Source of the DNA: Pedobacter sp. WC2423
GTDB lineage: Bacteria > Bacteroidota > Bacteroidia > Sphingobacteriales > Sphingobacteriaceae
NCBI RefSeq assembly: GCF_040822065.1
Contig: NZ_CP162005.1
Coordinates: 5,270,001-5,334,000 of the forward strand
Direction of reading: 5' to 3'
DNA length: 64,000 nucleotides
Shown here: piece by piece, positions 16,338 to 24,009 of the stretch
Numbering within the stretch: the first letter of the stretch is position 1
Layout of the letters: each line of letters opens with the position of its first letter
The notes under the pieces: model-generated
Databases searched by the model: none
Told to the model about the DNA's origin: nothing
Seen by the model: only the letters and a program-made list of their open reading frames with translations
Program-made: the position numbers and the translations under genes

Positions 16338-17545
16338 TGATTAAAAAAGTATATACCACCTATAAAGATTCTTTTTCTGGATTAAGCTCCGAAACCTGGT
16401 TATTAAGTATAGTGATGCTCATCAACAGGAGCAGTAGTATGGCTGTACCTTTTATGAGTTTATATATGACCCAATACCTGCACAGACCACCGTCTGATGC
16501 GGGACTGATTATTACTCTTTTTGGAGTGGGGTCTATTCTGGGGGCAACCGCAGGTGGCAAACTGACTGACGTGATTGGCTTCCGGGCTGTACAAATTATC
16601 TCTTCTATTGTCGGCGGGTTGTTTTTTATCCTGTATTCTACGATTACACATTTTAATGCCTTATGTATGCTGACTGTTGTGATCAGTTTCTTTTCTGAAG
16701 CTTTCAGACCGGCAAATTTTGCTGCGATTGCAACTTATGCGAAAGAAGGGACTCAAACCCGTTCCTATTCGTTGAACAGGCTGGCAACGAATATGGGCTT
16801 TGCTGTAGGAAGTGCGGTAGGAGGGATTGTTGCCTCTTTTAGCTACCCTTTACTCTTTGTGGTGGATGGTTCTGTAAGTGCCCTTTCTGGTCTTTCTATT
16901 TTATTGCTTTTGCCCGCAACTGTAAAGGGAACACGAAAAGCAGTTGCTGAAAAAATTAAAGGAATGCAGGTGCGTAAGCCCTGGGAAGATATGCTGTTCA
17001 TTAAGTTCTTATTGCTGACTACGATGTTAACTACTTGTTTTTACCTGATGTTCAGAGTAGTCCCATTGTTTTATAAAGAGGTATGGCATATCAATGAACT
17101 GAAAATTGGTTTGATATTGGGGATGAATGGCTTGATTATCGCACTTTTTGAAATGATCATGATCAGCAGGATTGAGAATAAACGTTCTCCGGTTCATTAT
17201 ATCGTCAAAGGTGTATTGTTTATTGGCGGTGCATATCTCATGTTATTATTACCCGGAATCACACCGGTTATGGTCGCTCTTTTATCTGTGCTGCTGTTTA
17301 CAATCGGAGAAATGTTTGCGCTTCCTTTTATCAATACTTTTGTGATGAGCAGAACGAATGAGTTTAACCGCGGACAATATGCTGCCGGATATACTTTAAG
17401 CTGGTCGGTTTCACAAGTGATCGGCCCTTCAGCAGGTTTTTATCTGGCTGAAAAATATGGATATAACTGGTTGTGGATTATGCTGATCTTATTGTTAGTC
17501 GTTTGTGCGTCAGGTTTTAAATTACTGAAACATAAAATGGATTAA
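16337..17545 (+). CDS. MFS transporter
   Basis: The 402-residue protein has about twelve hydrophobic helices. A variant of the MFS loop motif sits between helices 2 and 3 (GGKLTDVIGFRAVQ, near residue 74), and helix 1 starts near residue 22. It belongs to the drug/solute exporter type of the Major Facilitator Superfamily, driven by the proton gradient in the inner membrane. Substrate cannot be told. It overlaps the last base of the degraded peptidase gene and ends before the tandem repeat region. Confidence 0.85.
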   Translation: MIKKVYTTYKDSFSGLSSETWLLSIVMLINRSSSMAVPFMSLYMTQYLHRPPSDAGLIITLFGVGSILGATAGGKLTDVIGFRAVQIISSIVGGLFFILYSTITHFNALCMLTVVISFFSEAFRPANFAAIATYAKEGTQTRSYSLNRLATNMGFAVGSAVGGIVASFSYPLLFVVDGSVSALSGLSILLLLPATVKGTRKAVAEKIKGMQVRKPWEDMLFIKFLLLTTMLTTCFYLMFRVVPLFYKEVWHINELKIGLILGMNGLIIALFEMIMISRIENKRSPVHYIVKGVLFIGGAYLMLLLPGITPVMVALLSVLLFTIGEMFALPFINTFVMSRTNEFNRGQYAAGYTLSWSVSQVIGPSAGFYLAEKYGYNWLWIMLILLLVVCASGFKLLKHKMD

Positions 17546-17615
17546 ACTGTCATTAATAGTGAATGCAATTTTGTAATATTATCTAACAAAAAATAAACAA
17601 TTTAAAACTATATAG

Positions 17616-17821
17616 ATGAACCCGACATGAGTAAAATAATGATTAAGCATGCAATGCAATCATTATTTTATTCATCAAAGGCTCCATCTAACAAAAAAAA
17701 CAATTTAAAACTATATAGATGAACCCGACATGAGTAAAATAATGATTAAGCATGCAATGCAATCATTATTTTACTCATCAAAGGCTCCATCTAACAAAAA
17801 AAACAATTTAAAACTATATAG
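17616..17821 (+). repeat. Two tandem 103-bp units duplicating a gene leader
   Basis: Units 17616-17718 and 17719-17821 are nearly identical; the following OsmC gene begins where a third unit would. Each unit carries the leader ACTATATAG directly before its end, and an 18-bp hairpin (ATGAGTAAAATAATGATT against its complement, perfect in the second unit, one mismatch in the first) with a GCATGC-containing loop. A leader-like segment also precedes the first unit (about 17584-17615). This is a tandem duplication of the gene's own start region, possibly seeded by a hairpin element. Confidence 0.9.
17627..17722 (+). CDS. Possible 31-residue leader peptide, copy 1
   Basis: The frame MSKIMIKHAMQSLFYSSK and the basic tail ending LKLYR is 31 codons long. 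Its ATG overlaps the TGA of a four-codon ORF (MNPT, 17616-17630), and its own TGA overlaps the ATG that begins the second unit. Translation is not proven; the chain of ATGA overlaps suggests coupling. No homologue is recognised. Confidence 0.3.
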   Translation: MSKIMIKHAMQSLFYSSKAPSNKKNNLKLYR

Positions 17822-17825
17822 ATGA
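17730..17825 (+). CDS. Possible 31-residue leader peptide, copy 2
   Basis: This encodes exactly the same 31 residues as copy 1. The one base difference within the hairpin arm (TAT to TAC) is synonymous. Its TGA overlaps the ATG of the OsmC gene (ATGA), so reading it would deliver ribosomes to the OsmC start. Confidence 0.3.
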   Translation: MSKIMIKHAMQSLFYSSKAPSNKKNNLKLYR

Positions 17826-18232
17826 AACGTAATGCAACAGCCGTTTGGAATGGCACAATCAAAGAAGGTAAAGGTCATTTAACAACTGACAGCACTGTAC
17901 TGAACCAAACTCAATATTCATTTAGCAGCCGTTTTGAAGATGGCGCAGGAACTAATCCAGAAGAGTTGATGGCAGCTGCACACGCAGGATGTTTTACCAT
18001 GAAATTAAGTCTTGACTTAACTGAAGCTGGTTTTAACCCAACATCACTGGAAACTAAAGGAACAGTATCTTTAGAGAATGGAGTGATCACAAGTTCTAAC
18101 CTGGTGCTGAAAGCCATTATCCCTGGTATCACTGAAGAGCAATTTCAGGAAATTGCTGCTGGTGCAAAAGAAAACTGTCCGGTAAGTAAAGCTTATAATG
18201 TGGCTATTTCTCTGGAAGCTAGTTTAGTTTAA
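17822..18232 (+). CDS. OsmC/Ohr-family peroxiredoxin
   Basis: The 136-residue protein is a full OsmC domain: the N-terminal AVWNGTIKEGKGHL strand pair, GTNPEELMAAAHAGCFTM with the peroxidatic Cys57, and ENCPVSK with the second Cys119. Members reduce organic hydroperoxides using the two-Cys mechanism in the cytoplasm. The length and both cysteines match functional OsmC proteins. It follows a tandem duplication of its own leader and may be translated by coupling. A second, more distant OsmC-family gene lies at 52456. Confidence 0.9.
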   Translation: MKRNATAVWNGTIKEGKGHLTTDSTVLNQTQYSFSSRFEDGAGTNPEELMAAAHAGCFTMKLSLDLTEAGFNPTSLETKGTVSLENGVITSSNLVLKAIIPGITEEQFQEIAAGAKENCPVSKAYNVAISLEASLV

Positions 18233-18280
18233 GAGCATAATTAGTATAATTTTTAAGAAGCTGTTGAAACGGTTTCAAAG

Positions 18281-18311
18281 AAATGCTTTCTGTAAAGAAG
18301 GCATTTTTTTT
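18281..18311 (+). terminator. Rho-independent terminator
   Basis: AAATGCTTTCT pairs with AGAAGGCATTT with one wobble and ends in a run of Ts. It closes the OsmC transcript. Confidence 0.75.
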
Positions 18312-18330
18312 AGGTGAGAATTTGCTGCGG

Positions 18331-18456
18331 TTAGTATTTAGGCGGGGCGATAAGGTTGCGCATCACTAAAAAAATAACAATTAATGCCAGCAGAATGATC
18401 ATAATTTCTGACAATCCAATTTTGATATTATTGAATATATATAATATGGTATTCAT
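18331..18456 (-). CDS. Small hydrophobic membrane protein, 41 residues
   Basis: From the ATG ending at 18456 the frame reads MNTILYIFNNIKIGLSEI, then a strong helix of about 16 residues (MIILLALIVIFLVMRN), then LIAPPKY and stop. The hydrophobic core and positive end suggest a single-pass membrane protein. The rest of the 18233-18627 gap holds the OsmC terminator and the promoter region of the next gene. No family is recognised, and expression is inferred only from the sequence. Confidence 0.4.
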   Translation of the reverse strand: MNTILYIFNNIKIGLSEIMIILLALIVIFLVMRNLIAPPKY

Positions 18457-18627
18457 CTTGTAATTTGGTTTATGGATGGTGATTTACCTTCCTGTTTACG
18501 TTTATTGGATGCGTGTGGATTTCAATGTATTGAATATTATAGTAAACGGGCTTTTATATTTAATCTTTAACCAAACAATACGGCTTTTCATTCCTTTTTA
18601 GGGTATAGATTTCTAAAAAATTAAATT

Positions 18628-19044
18628 ATGGACAGGTTAGTAATTGAATCAATCCTCTCGGAGACTGAAAAAATATATGTATCAAATGATAGTGAAAGTG
18701 CTGAATTGGGTACGATACTGATGCTAGGCTTTAAGGCTGATCATGCGGAACAGGTGGTTAATGCCTTTACGGCTTTGAAAAATATAACGCATGATAAGGC
18801 GGTAGAGCTGGTGATTTGCAAAACACTGGCTTCAGGGATTTATGATGTGGAGCTTAAAACAGATGCGCTGGATGAACCAGTCAGGATTCTGAATAAAGCA
18901 ATACCAGATGATTTGCTGCTGCGGCTTGAAAATCAATTGCAAAAGAACCGGAAGATTCTGCTGGGTACTAATGTATCTGAACAGGAGAGCTGGATTAGTT
19001 TAACTCATGCATTGGTTAAAGAGTGCGCAGTTAAAGAAAAATAA
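18628..19044 (+). CDS. Hypothetical protein, alpha/beta, soluble
   Basis: The 138-residue product has no signal peptide or membrane segment. Residues 45-75 (DHAEQVVNAFTALKNITHDKAVELV) form a helical pair, followed by SGIYDVELKTD strands and a C-terminal helical region. I recognise no family with certainty. It has its own terminator at 19060-19115, so it is a separate transcript from the downstream three-gene unit, although their proximity may still mean a related role. Confidence 0.5.
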   Translation: MDRLVIESILSETEKIYVSNDSESAELGTILMLGFKADHAEQVVNAFTALKNITHDKAVELVICKTLASGIYDVELKTDALDEPVRILNKAIPDDLLLRLENQLQKNRKILLGTNVSEQESWISLTHALVKECAVKEK

Positions 19045-19059
19045 ATTGTTTCTCTAACC

Positions 19060-19115
19060 AGCTTCTATAATCATTTCCGGCATTCGGCTTGAAAGTGGTT
19101 ATAGAAGCTGTTTTT
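19060..19115 (+). terminator. Rho-independent terminator
   Basis: AGCTTCTATAA and TTATAGAAGCT form an 11-bp stem around a loop of about 28 bases, followed by GTTTTT. It separates the preceding gene from the next operon. Confidence 0.75.
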
Positions 19116-19199
19116 AGTTAATCGTCATCCCCGCTGATGGATTTAAAATTCCTTTTATTGTATTGTTTTTTGTTATTTTCGTGACAGATAAAATTAATT

Positions 19200-19904
19200 A
19201 TGAGTGAGGAACCAGCTAATAACTCCTTTGGGATTTTAAAAAGCTTAAAGAAATTAATCTTTGAGGACAGTCCTGAACCATTTGTACCTGAATCAAAACA
19301 GGCAGTAACGCCAGCACCAATTAAAACAGGTGAAGTTGTAACTAACAACCCTCAAACCAATCTAACACAAAATACTTCTGATTTGCCACCGGCAGATGTT
19401 AAGCAGATGAAGCTTAAAGTGCTGGAAATACTAGAAAGGATTAATGCACCTGGTTTGGACTTTTTTGAAGTCTGGAATGCAGCGGCCGAAATGGGCAGTG
19501 TGGATGCAGGCTCTATTAAAGCAGCTTTTACTTCTTTAAAGTACGTGGATAAAACGCTGGATAAAGATAAACTGGTCAGGACTGGTGAGAATTATGCGGC
19601 TGAATTGCAAAAGGTTATTGATAAGGAAACCAGTCAGAAACAGTTGCAAAAGGAAAATATTGAACAGAATCAGGTAGCAGAAAAAGCCAGCCTGACTGCA
19701 GAGATTCAGCGTCTTGAACAAAATATGGAAGAGTTGCGTGAAAGGCTGAGCTCCAGACAAAAGGAACTTAAAGAAATCAATAATAAATATGAACCTCAGT
19801 TGAAAGATATAGATGCGAAAATTGCTGTTGGTAAAACAGCGGTTGCAGAAGTGATCACTGATATTAAAAATGCGCTTAACATAATCCAAACCAATATAAA
19901 CTAA
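19200..19904 (+). CDS. Hypothetical coiled-coil protein, first gene of three
   Basis: The 234-residue protein has a proline- and threonine-rich linker (about 35-70), a small helical domain (about 75-130, LKVLEILERINAPGLDFFEVW) and a long predicted coiled coil (about 140-215, with heptads in LTAEIQRLEQNMEELRERL). No membrane segment is present. It is separated by only nine bases from the next gene and is probably co-transcribed. No family is recognised. In context it could be a soluble partner or adaptor of the two membrane proteins encoded downstream. Confidence 0.6.
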   Translation: MSEEPANNSFGILKSLKKLIFEDSPEPFVPESKQAVTPAPIKTGEVVTNNPQTNLTQNTSDLPPADVKQMKLKVLEILERINAPGLDFFEVWNAAAEMGSVDAGSIKAAFTSLKYVDKTLDKDKLVRTGENYAAELQKVIDKETSQKQLQKENIEQNQVAEKASLTAEIQRLEQNMEELRERLSSRQKELKEINNKYEPQLKDIDAKIAVGKTAVAEVITDIKNALNIIQTNIN

Positions 19905-19913
19905 AAAATTAAG

Positions 19914-21023
19914 ATGGAAAATAAGTCCCAATTTGTAAACATACCGGCCGAACTGAAAAGCCAGTTACCTATATTCCAGGTACTGGGTGATCATTTACCG
20001 AGCCAGATGCAAACGCCAGAAGCCAAAAAAACAATGGCTAATATCTTTTTCTGGACAATTGTTTTAGGCGGCGCTTTTGCTTTTTTTAAATTCCTGCCCA
20101 TCATGCTGGAATATGCAGCTAAAAGTATCCTGCTGGTGATTTTTAGTATTATCCTGATTGTTTTATTATTACTGGCACCAAAAATTATTGCTTTACTTCA
20201 CCGTTTGGGAACAATTCTTATATTTAAAGGAGAGAAGGCTATTATCCGTAACAATCCGATTGAAACATTGCAGTTGTTATCAAGAGATGCTAAAGATACT
20301 TTGAAGCGGGTAAAAGAAAAGATAACTAATGTAGACGGCGTACGCATTGATATGATCCAGAGTGGAGAAACTGCGCAGAAAACGGCAGAAGAAAAATATA
20401 CTTATGCGAAGCGTTTTACGGTTGAAGCAGCTAATCTGGATGAAAAAGGAAAACAGGAAGCGGCTAATAACAATACGGAGAAAGCGAATGGTTATGGCAG
20501 AGATGCAAAAGAAACCCGTACTAAAGCATTTTTACTAGGGAAAGAAGGGGAATCTGAAGAACAGAATGCAAGAAGTTATGTGCAGTATGCGAACCAGTTT
20601 GCCAAGGTGCTGGAAGTTTTAAAGGACAATGAAAGTGCTGCCCGTATTTATGTAAGTACACTTGATAGCAGTATTTCTATCATTTCCAAAAAATTGGAAG
20701 CGACGCAGAAAATGAAAAATGCGACTGATGGTTTGGCGGAAGTATTTAATATTAAAGATAGCTGGGTATTTCAGGAGGCAATGAATGCAGCCACCGGAGC
20801 AATCAGTCAGAATATTGCTTCTATCCGTTCTAATCTTGATTTTCTGGATCAGAATAACAATATCACTGTGGGCGGTGCACCAACACAGGGTGAATTGGAA
20901 GAATTTATCCAAAAAGTGGATCAGCGTAATCTTAAAATGCTTAATGTTAGCCAGATGTCGGATGCCTCTTATGAATTGAAAGCGGAAGAAAAGGTGGATA
21001 AGGGTTTTACGCTGCTGGATTAA
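19914..21023 (+). CDS. Membrane protein with long helical cytoplasmic tail
   Basis: Two hydrophobic segments at about residues 42-62 and 70-92 (FFWTIVLGGAFAFFKF and LLVIFSIILIVLLLLAP) are followed by about 270 residues of predicted alpha helix with many Ala/Glu/Lys repeats (about 120-300). That layout resembles a membrane-anchored coiled-coil or PspA-like rod, but I cannot assign a family. It lies between the coiled-coil gene and the Ppx/GppA-like gene with tight spacing (9 and 36 bases), so the three likely form one complex at the inner membrane. Confidence 0.6.
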   Translation: MENKSQFVNIPAELKSQLPIFQVLGDHLPSQMQTPEAKKTMANIFFWTIVLGGAFAFFKFLPIMLEYAAKSILLVIFSIILIVLLLLAPKIIALLHRLGTILIFKGEKAIIRNNPIETLQLLSRDAKDTLKRVKEKITNVDGVRIDMIQSGETAQKTAEEKYTYAKRFTVEAANLDEKGKQEAANNNTEKANGYGRDAKETRTKAFLLGKEGESEEQNARSYVQYANQFAKVLEVLKDNESAARIYVSTLDSSISIISKKLEATQKMKNATDGLAEVFNIKDSWVFQEAMNAATGAISQNIASIRSNLDFLDQNNNITVGGAPTQGELEEFIQKVDQRNLKMLNVSQMSDASYELKAEEKVDKGFTLLD

Positions 21024-21059
21024 TTAAATTATTAACAATAGAAATATAAAAAAAAGAAT

Positions 21060-22064
21060 ATGGAAGAGAAATCAACATGGGGCAGATTGCGCTGGCCGAT
21101 AAAGGCAATAATTATTGCTATTCCAATTATAGCATTAGGTTACTGGGCATCTGAAAGTGGTAAACTGAATGGTTCAGCAACAAAAGCAGCGCAGGATAGT
21201 ACAGGTATTAGTCGTAGTGCAAGTGCTTCAGGTTCTGCTTCGGCAGCAACCAGTGATGAAAAACGTTCTTTTAACTATACTCCTGAAAAACCTGTAAATG
21301 GCGAGTACAAAGGTGTGGTTGAGGTTGGTGCTTCTGGTTTTAACTCTTTTGTAGTTAATATTGATAAAGAAAAACGCTGGGAAATTATTTCCAAGGACTT
21401 TGGAAAATCTTTTGTCTATGAAGGTATGGCTACGACTGCTGATATCCGTACAGGATTAAAAGATTATATAGGTGCTATGTTTGATAAGGGAGTAAAATCT
21501 AAAAACATACATTTTGTAATTAGCTCTGGTGCACAAAAAGAACCTAAAACTGCTGCCATTACTTCTGAGCTGAAGAAAATGGGTTATGTAGTGAACCTGG
21601 TTACTGCTGAGCAGGAAGGTAAACTGGCCTTAAAATGTGTATTGCCTGCTTCTTATTATGATAACTCTTTTGTGGTTGATATTGGTTCGGGTAATACTAA
21701 GATATCATGGATGGATGGTATAGTTAAATCTGCTGAGGCGCCGGGAGCGAAGTATTATGAGAAAGATTTAAAAGATGCTGCTGTTTATGATCAGGTTAAA
21801 GCCATTGCAGATAAAATTCCTTCAACTAAACGCGAAGTTTGCTTTATCATTGGTGGTGTTCCGTTTGAACTGGCTAAACAGACCCGTAACGGTGAGGAAA
21901 GATTTACAGTATTAAATAATCCTGAAAAGTATAATACTGATAAGGTAAAAATCAAAAGTGGTGTAAATATTTACAAAGCGATCAAGGATGCGACGCATTG
22001 TGATACTTTCGTTTTTGACTGGGATGCTAACTTTACCATAGGATTCTTATTGTCAGTGAAATAA
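21060..22064 (+). CDS. Membrane-anchored Ppx/GppA-like (ASKH fold) protein
   Basis: An N-terminal membrane helix (WPIKAIIIAIPIIALGYWA, 12-30) is followed by a Ser/Ala-rich linker. A domain then carries GVVEVGASGFNSFVV (85-99), a helical stretch with TAEQEGKLAL (182-191) and VVDIGSGNTKISW (205-217). The two glycine-rich phosphate loops and the E-E-like segment before the second one follow the actin/Hsp70/Ppx-GppA order, closest to Ppx/GppA. Those enzymes cleave polyphosphate or pppGpp. This protein is shorter than Ppx/GppA (about 500) and faces the membrane, so the ligand is unknown. It is the last gene of the operon, with a strong terminator. Confidence 0.65.
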   Translation: MEEKSTWGRLRWPIKAIIIAIPIIALGYWASESGKLNGSATKAAQDSTGISRSASASGSASAATSDEKRSFNYTPEKPVNGEYKGVVEVGASGFNSFVVNIDKEKRWEIISKDFGKSFVYEGMATTADIRTGLKDYIGAMFDKGVKSKNIHFVISSGAQKEPKTAAITSELKKMGYVVNLVTAEQEGKLALKCVLPASYYDNSFVVDIGSGNTKISWMDGIVKSAEAPGAKYYEKDLKDAAVYDQVKAIADKIPSTKREVCFIIGGVPFELAKQTRNGEERFTVLNNPEKYNTDKVKIKSGVNIYKAIKDATHCDTFVFDWDANFTIGFLLSVK

Positions 22065-22080
22065 ACGCTTTACATTTCAA

Positions 22081-22124
22081 AAAGAAAGCAGCCTTGTCAA
22101 TGACGAGGCTGCTTTCTTTGTTTA
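22081..22124 (+). terminator. Strong Rho-independent terminator
   Basis: AAAGAAAGCAGCCT and AGGCTGCTTTCTTT form a perfect 14-bp stem. It ends the three-gene unit and also faces the convergent gene. Confidence 0.85.
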
Positions 22125-22140
22125 AAAAGGATGATTATGT

Positions 22141-22623
22141 TTACTTCACGAACTCCATTAATGGTTCGAGAATTGTCGTTTCGTAGGCTAATTGTTCTCT
22201 ATGTCCTTTCTTCGTATTTGAAAAGGGCTCGCTGATCGGGTAGCTTTTTATAAAACGCGTACTTTTCGCACCAATAGTATACGTTAGTTCACCATAACTC
22301 GTCTCATTTACCAGCCTGATTTCTTCAAAGTCCATCAGCGTTTTTGTATAAATACCAGGTATCTTTTTATATACTTTGCGGGTACCCTGATCAAAAATGA
22401 TGGTTACATTTACTAAAAAAAGAAATTCATAGACTACATAACAGCAAAGTCCTGCTGCAATAATATAGAGTACTACTTTGATATCATGTGCGATAGTCAG
22501 CAATGGAACGACACCGTAGCATAAAAAAATTACGACTAAAAAGGTTTTTATTTTGGTATAATAACTCAGATTAGGCTGAATACTGAACCGGCCATCTGAG
22601 ATTTGTAAGTTATGAAGCGCCAT
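22141..22623 (-). CDS. Two-helix membrane protein with C-terminal beta domain
   Basis: The 160-residue protein has two hydrophobic helices (about 28-48 and 51-72) near the N-terminus. A predicted beta-rich segment follows (NVTIIFDQGTRKVYKKI, FEEIRLVNETSYGELTYTIGA). Its layout matches that of the next gene upstream (22635-23114), so the two are probably distant duplicates. The order resembles small PH-like (bPH) membrane proteins, which I cannot confirm. It is cotranscribed with its partner (11 bases apart) and convergent with the Ppx-like operon. Confidence 0.55.
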   Translation of the reverse strand: MALHNLQISDGRFSIQPNLSYYTKIKTFLVVIFLCYGVVPLLTIAHDIKVVLYIIAAGLCCYVVYEFLFLVNVTIIFDQGTRKVYKKIPGIYTKTLMDFEEIRLVNETSYGELTYTIGAKSTRFIKSYPISEPFSNTKKGHREQLAYETTILEPLMEFVK

Positions 22624-22634
22624 AATTCTTAGTC

Positions 22635-23114
22635 TTATACGTGGTTTTCAATTTTCATAATGTACATGGCTTCATTAATCATATTATTGAGTGGTGCTGT
22701 AGAAAATACAGACTGGTTTAGCATTAAAAGTTTCTCTTTACCGCTGATGTTTAAGATCATGCTGGCAGTAGCATTCATTGTAATCCCGAATATGGAAACT
22801 GTTCTGGCAACGAGGAAGGTTTCGAAATTATCCAGACTATAGGCTACCTCGGCAGAGAACAGGTTCTTTTTTAAAAGAATCTGTCGGGATTCCATATCAA
22901 TGGTAGTTTTAGCGGTAAGGCGGAGTAAGGCCATTGCACCGAGTAATGCAATGCCATAACCGATCCACCTGTTGGCTTTATCAGTTGCGCCTATGGTAAA
23001 AGCAGTGGCAAGGCCTGCTATAATACATAAGCCACCAATAAAGGCAATAAATACGAATTGTGCTTTCAAATGATATTTGTCACCTTCCTGTTCAAAGTAC
23101 TTGTAGTTTTCCAT
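22635..23114 (-). CDS. Two-helix membrane protein, paired with the next gene
   Basis: The 159-residue protein has helices at about 20-40 and 50-66, then a beta-rich domain (TTIDMESRQILLKKNLF, ILNISGKEKLLMLN). Shared organisation with the downstream gene, same length and tight spacing suggest a two-gene operon with related function. The promoter must lie in the gap 23115-23612. No family is recognised. Confidence 0.55.
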   Translation of the reverse strand: MENYKYFEQEGDKYHLKAQFVFIAFIGGLCIIAGLATAFTIGATDKANRWIGYGIALLGAMALLRLTAKTTIDMESRQILLKKNLFSAEVAYSLDNFETFLVARTVSIFGITMNATASMILNISGKEKLLMLNQSVFSTAPLNNMINEAMYIMKIENHV

Positions 23115-23428
23115 GTTGTTTCTGTTTCAAGATTAATTGGGTTGTTTAAACAATAGTATATTTATTGTGGTTCATTTATGCTGTTGTTAAAATATATTTA
23201 TTTTATCAGACAAACAAAATTTGGCGACAAAATTAATGCCATGTGTGTTGGTATTTACCGTTAAATGCTGGGATTTGTAGTAACCAATTGACTTTTTGTT
23301 GAATACAGGTGAGCTGGCATTCTGAAAAAGAATTTCCGGCTATTATTTGTAGAGGAAATTGTATTGATTTTGAACCAGGAAAGATTATGAAAGGATAGTA
23401 ATCATTTAAACCGATTTTTAATCCCGCT

Positions 23429-23450
23429 ATTATGGCAAATTCGCCATAAT
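23429..23450. promoter_or_regulatory. Perfect 8-bp inverted repeat
   Basis: ATTATGGC and GCCATAAT enclose AAATTC. It lies in the 23115-23612 gap, which has no gene; the gap otherwise holds AT-rich DNA, a hairpin near 23499 and the PUR terminator. An operator is possible. Confidence 0.35.
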
Positions 23451-23498
23451 TAAAATATGGCTGTTTGGAAGAATCACCATGGTTAATAGCTGATCAGA

Positions 23499-23528
23499 CC
23501 CGGGTTGCTCCGATGCACCCGGGGTTTT
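23499..23528 (+). terminator. Hairpin with T-run, terminator-like, orphan
   Basis: CCCGGGT pairs with ACCCGGG and a short T-run follows. No plus-strand gene ends nearby, so its role is unclear. Confidence 0.45.
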
Positions 23529-23565
23529 ATTGCTTATAAATCCGGAATTTAAATAGTCAGGGCAT

Positions 23566-23588
23566 AAAAAAAGCCCCTGTACGGAGCC
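23566..23588 (-). terminator. Rho-independent terminator of the PUR gene
   Basis: On the minus strand GGCTCC pairs with GGGGC, then a T-run of seven. It lies 25 bases past the stop of the gene at 23613. Confidence 0.7.
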
Positions 23589-23612
23589 TTCTAAAAGTTC
23601 TTTAATCCTATC

Positions 23613-23939
23613 CTAGAAAGAAAAATCATCATTCTGGCCTTTTGCAGCACCTTCATGGTTTTCTGAATATTCATAGCGTTTTTCAACAACTTCCTGGTGA
23701 TTCTTGATATAATCAACCGTCTCATTTAATCCTTCAGCGAATTTCTCAAAATCTTCTTTGTATAAAAAGATCTTATGTTTTACAAATACACCGTCTTCCA
23801 GTCTTTTCTTGCTTTCAGTAAGGGTTAAATAATAATCTCCTGAACGTGTTGCTTTAACGTCGAAAAAATAAGTTCTTTTACCGGCCCTTACTTTTTTAGA
23901 AAAAACCTCTTCTCTCTCTTTGTTGTCAAATTCTCCCAT
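23613..23939 (-). CDS. PUR family nucleic-acid binding protein (DUF3276)
   Basis: The 108-residue protein matches the DUF3276/PUR family of Bacteroidota, with KVRAGKRTYFFDVKATRSGDYYLTLTE followed by KHKIFLYKEDFEKFAEGLNETVDYI. The PUR repeat is a single-stranded DNA/RNA-binding beta-alpha module related to eukaryotic Pur-alpha and to the Borrelia regulator BpuR. It should be cytoplasmic. A downstream terminator isolates it, so it is a single-gene unit. Targets are unknown. Confidence 0.85.
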   Translation of the reverse strand: MGEFDNKEREEVFSKKVRAGKRTYFFDVKATRSGDYYLTLTESKKRLEDGVFVKHKIFLYKEDFEKFAEGLNETVDYIKNHQEVVEKRYEYSENHEGAAKGQNDDFSF

Positions 23940-24009
23940 GTTTGGTATCGCTGTTGGTTTTTGGTTCGGGTAAATATAAAGTATTAATTAGATAAGATCA
24001 AAATAGAAA

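Noticed and set aside
17616..17821. CRISPR array
   Set aside because: Two 103-bp tandem units without distinct spacers; no cas genes in the window.
18264..18278. Palindrome TTGAAAC-G-GTTTCAA like a LacI-type operator
   Set aside because: It lies after the OsmC stop codon, before the terminator, with no LacI-type gene in the window; more likely part of the 3' end structure.
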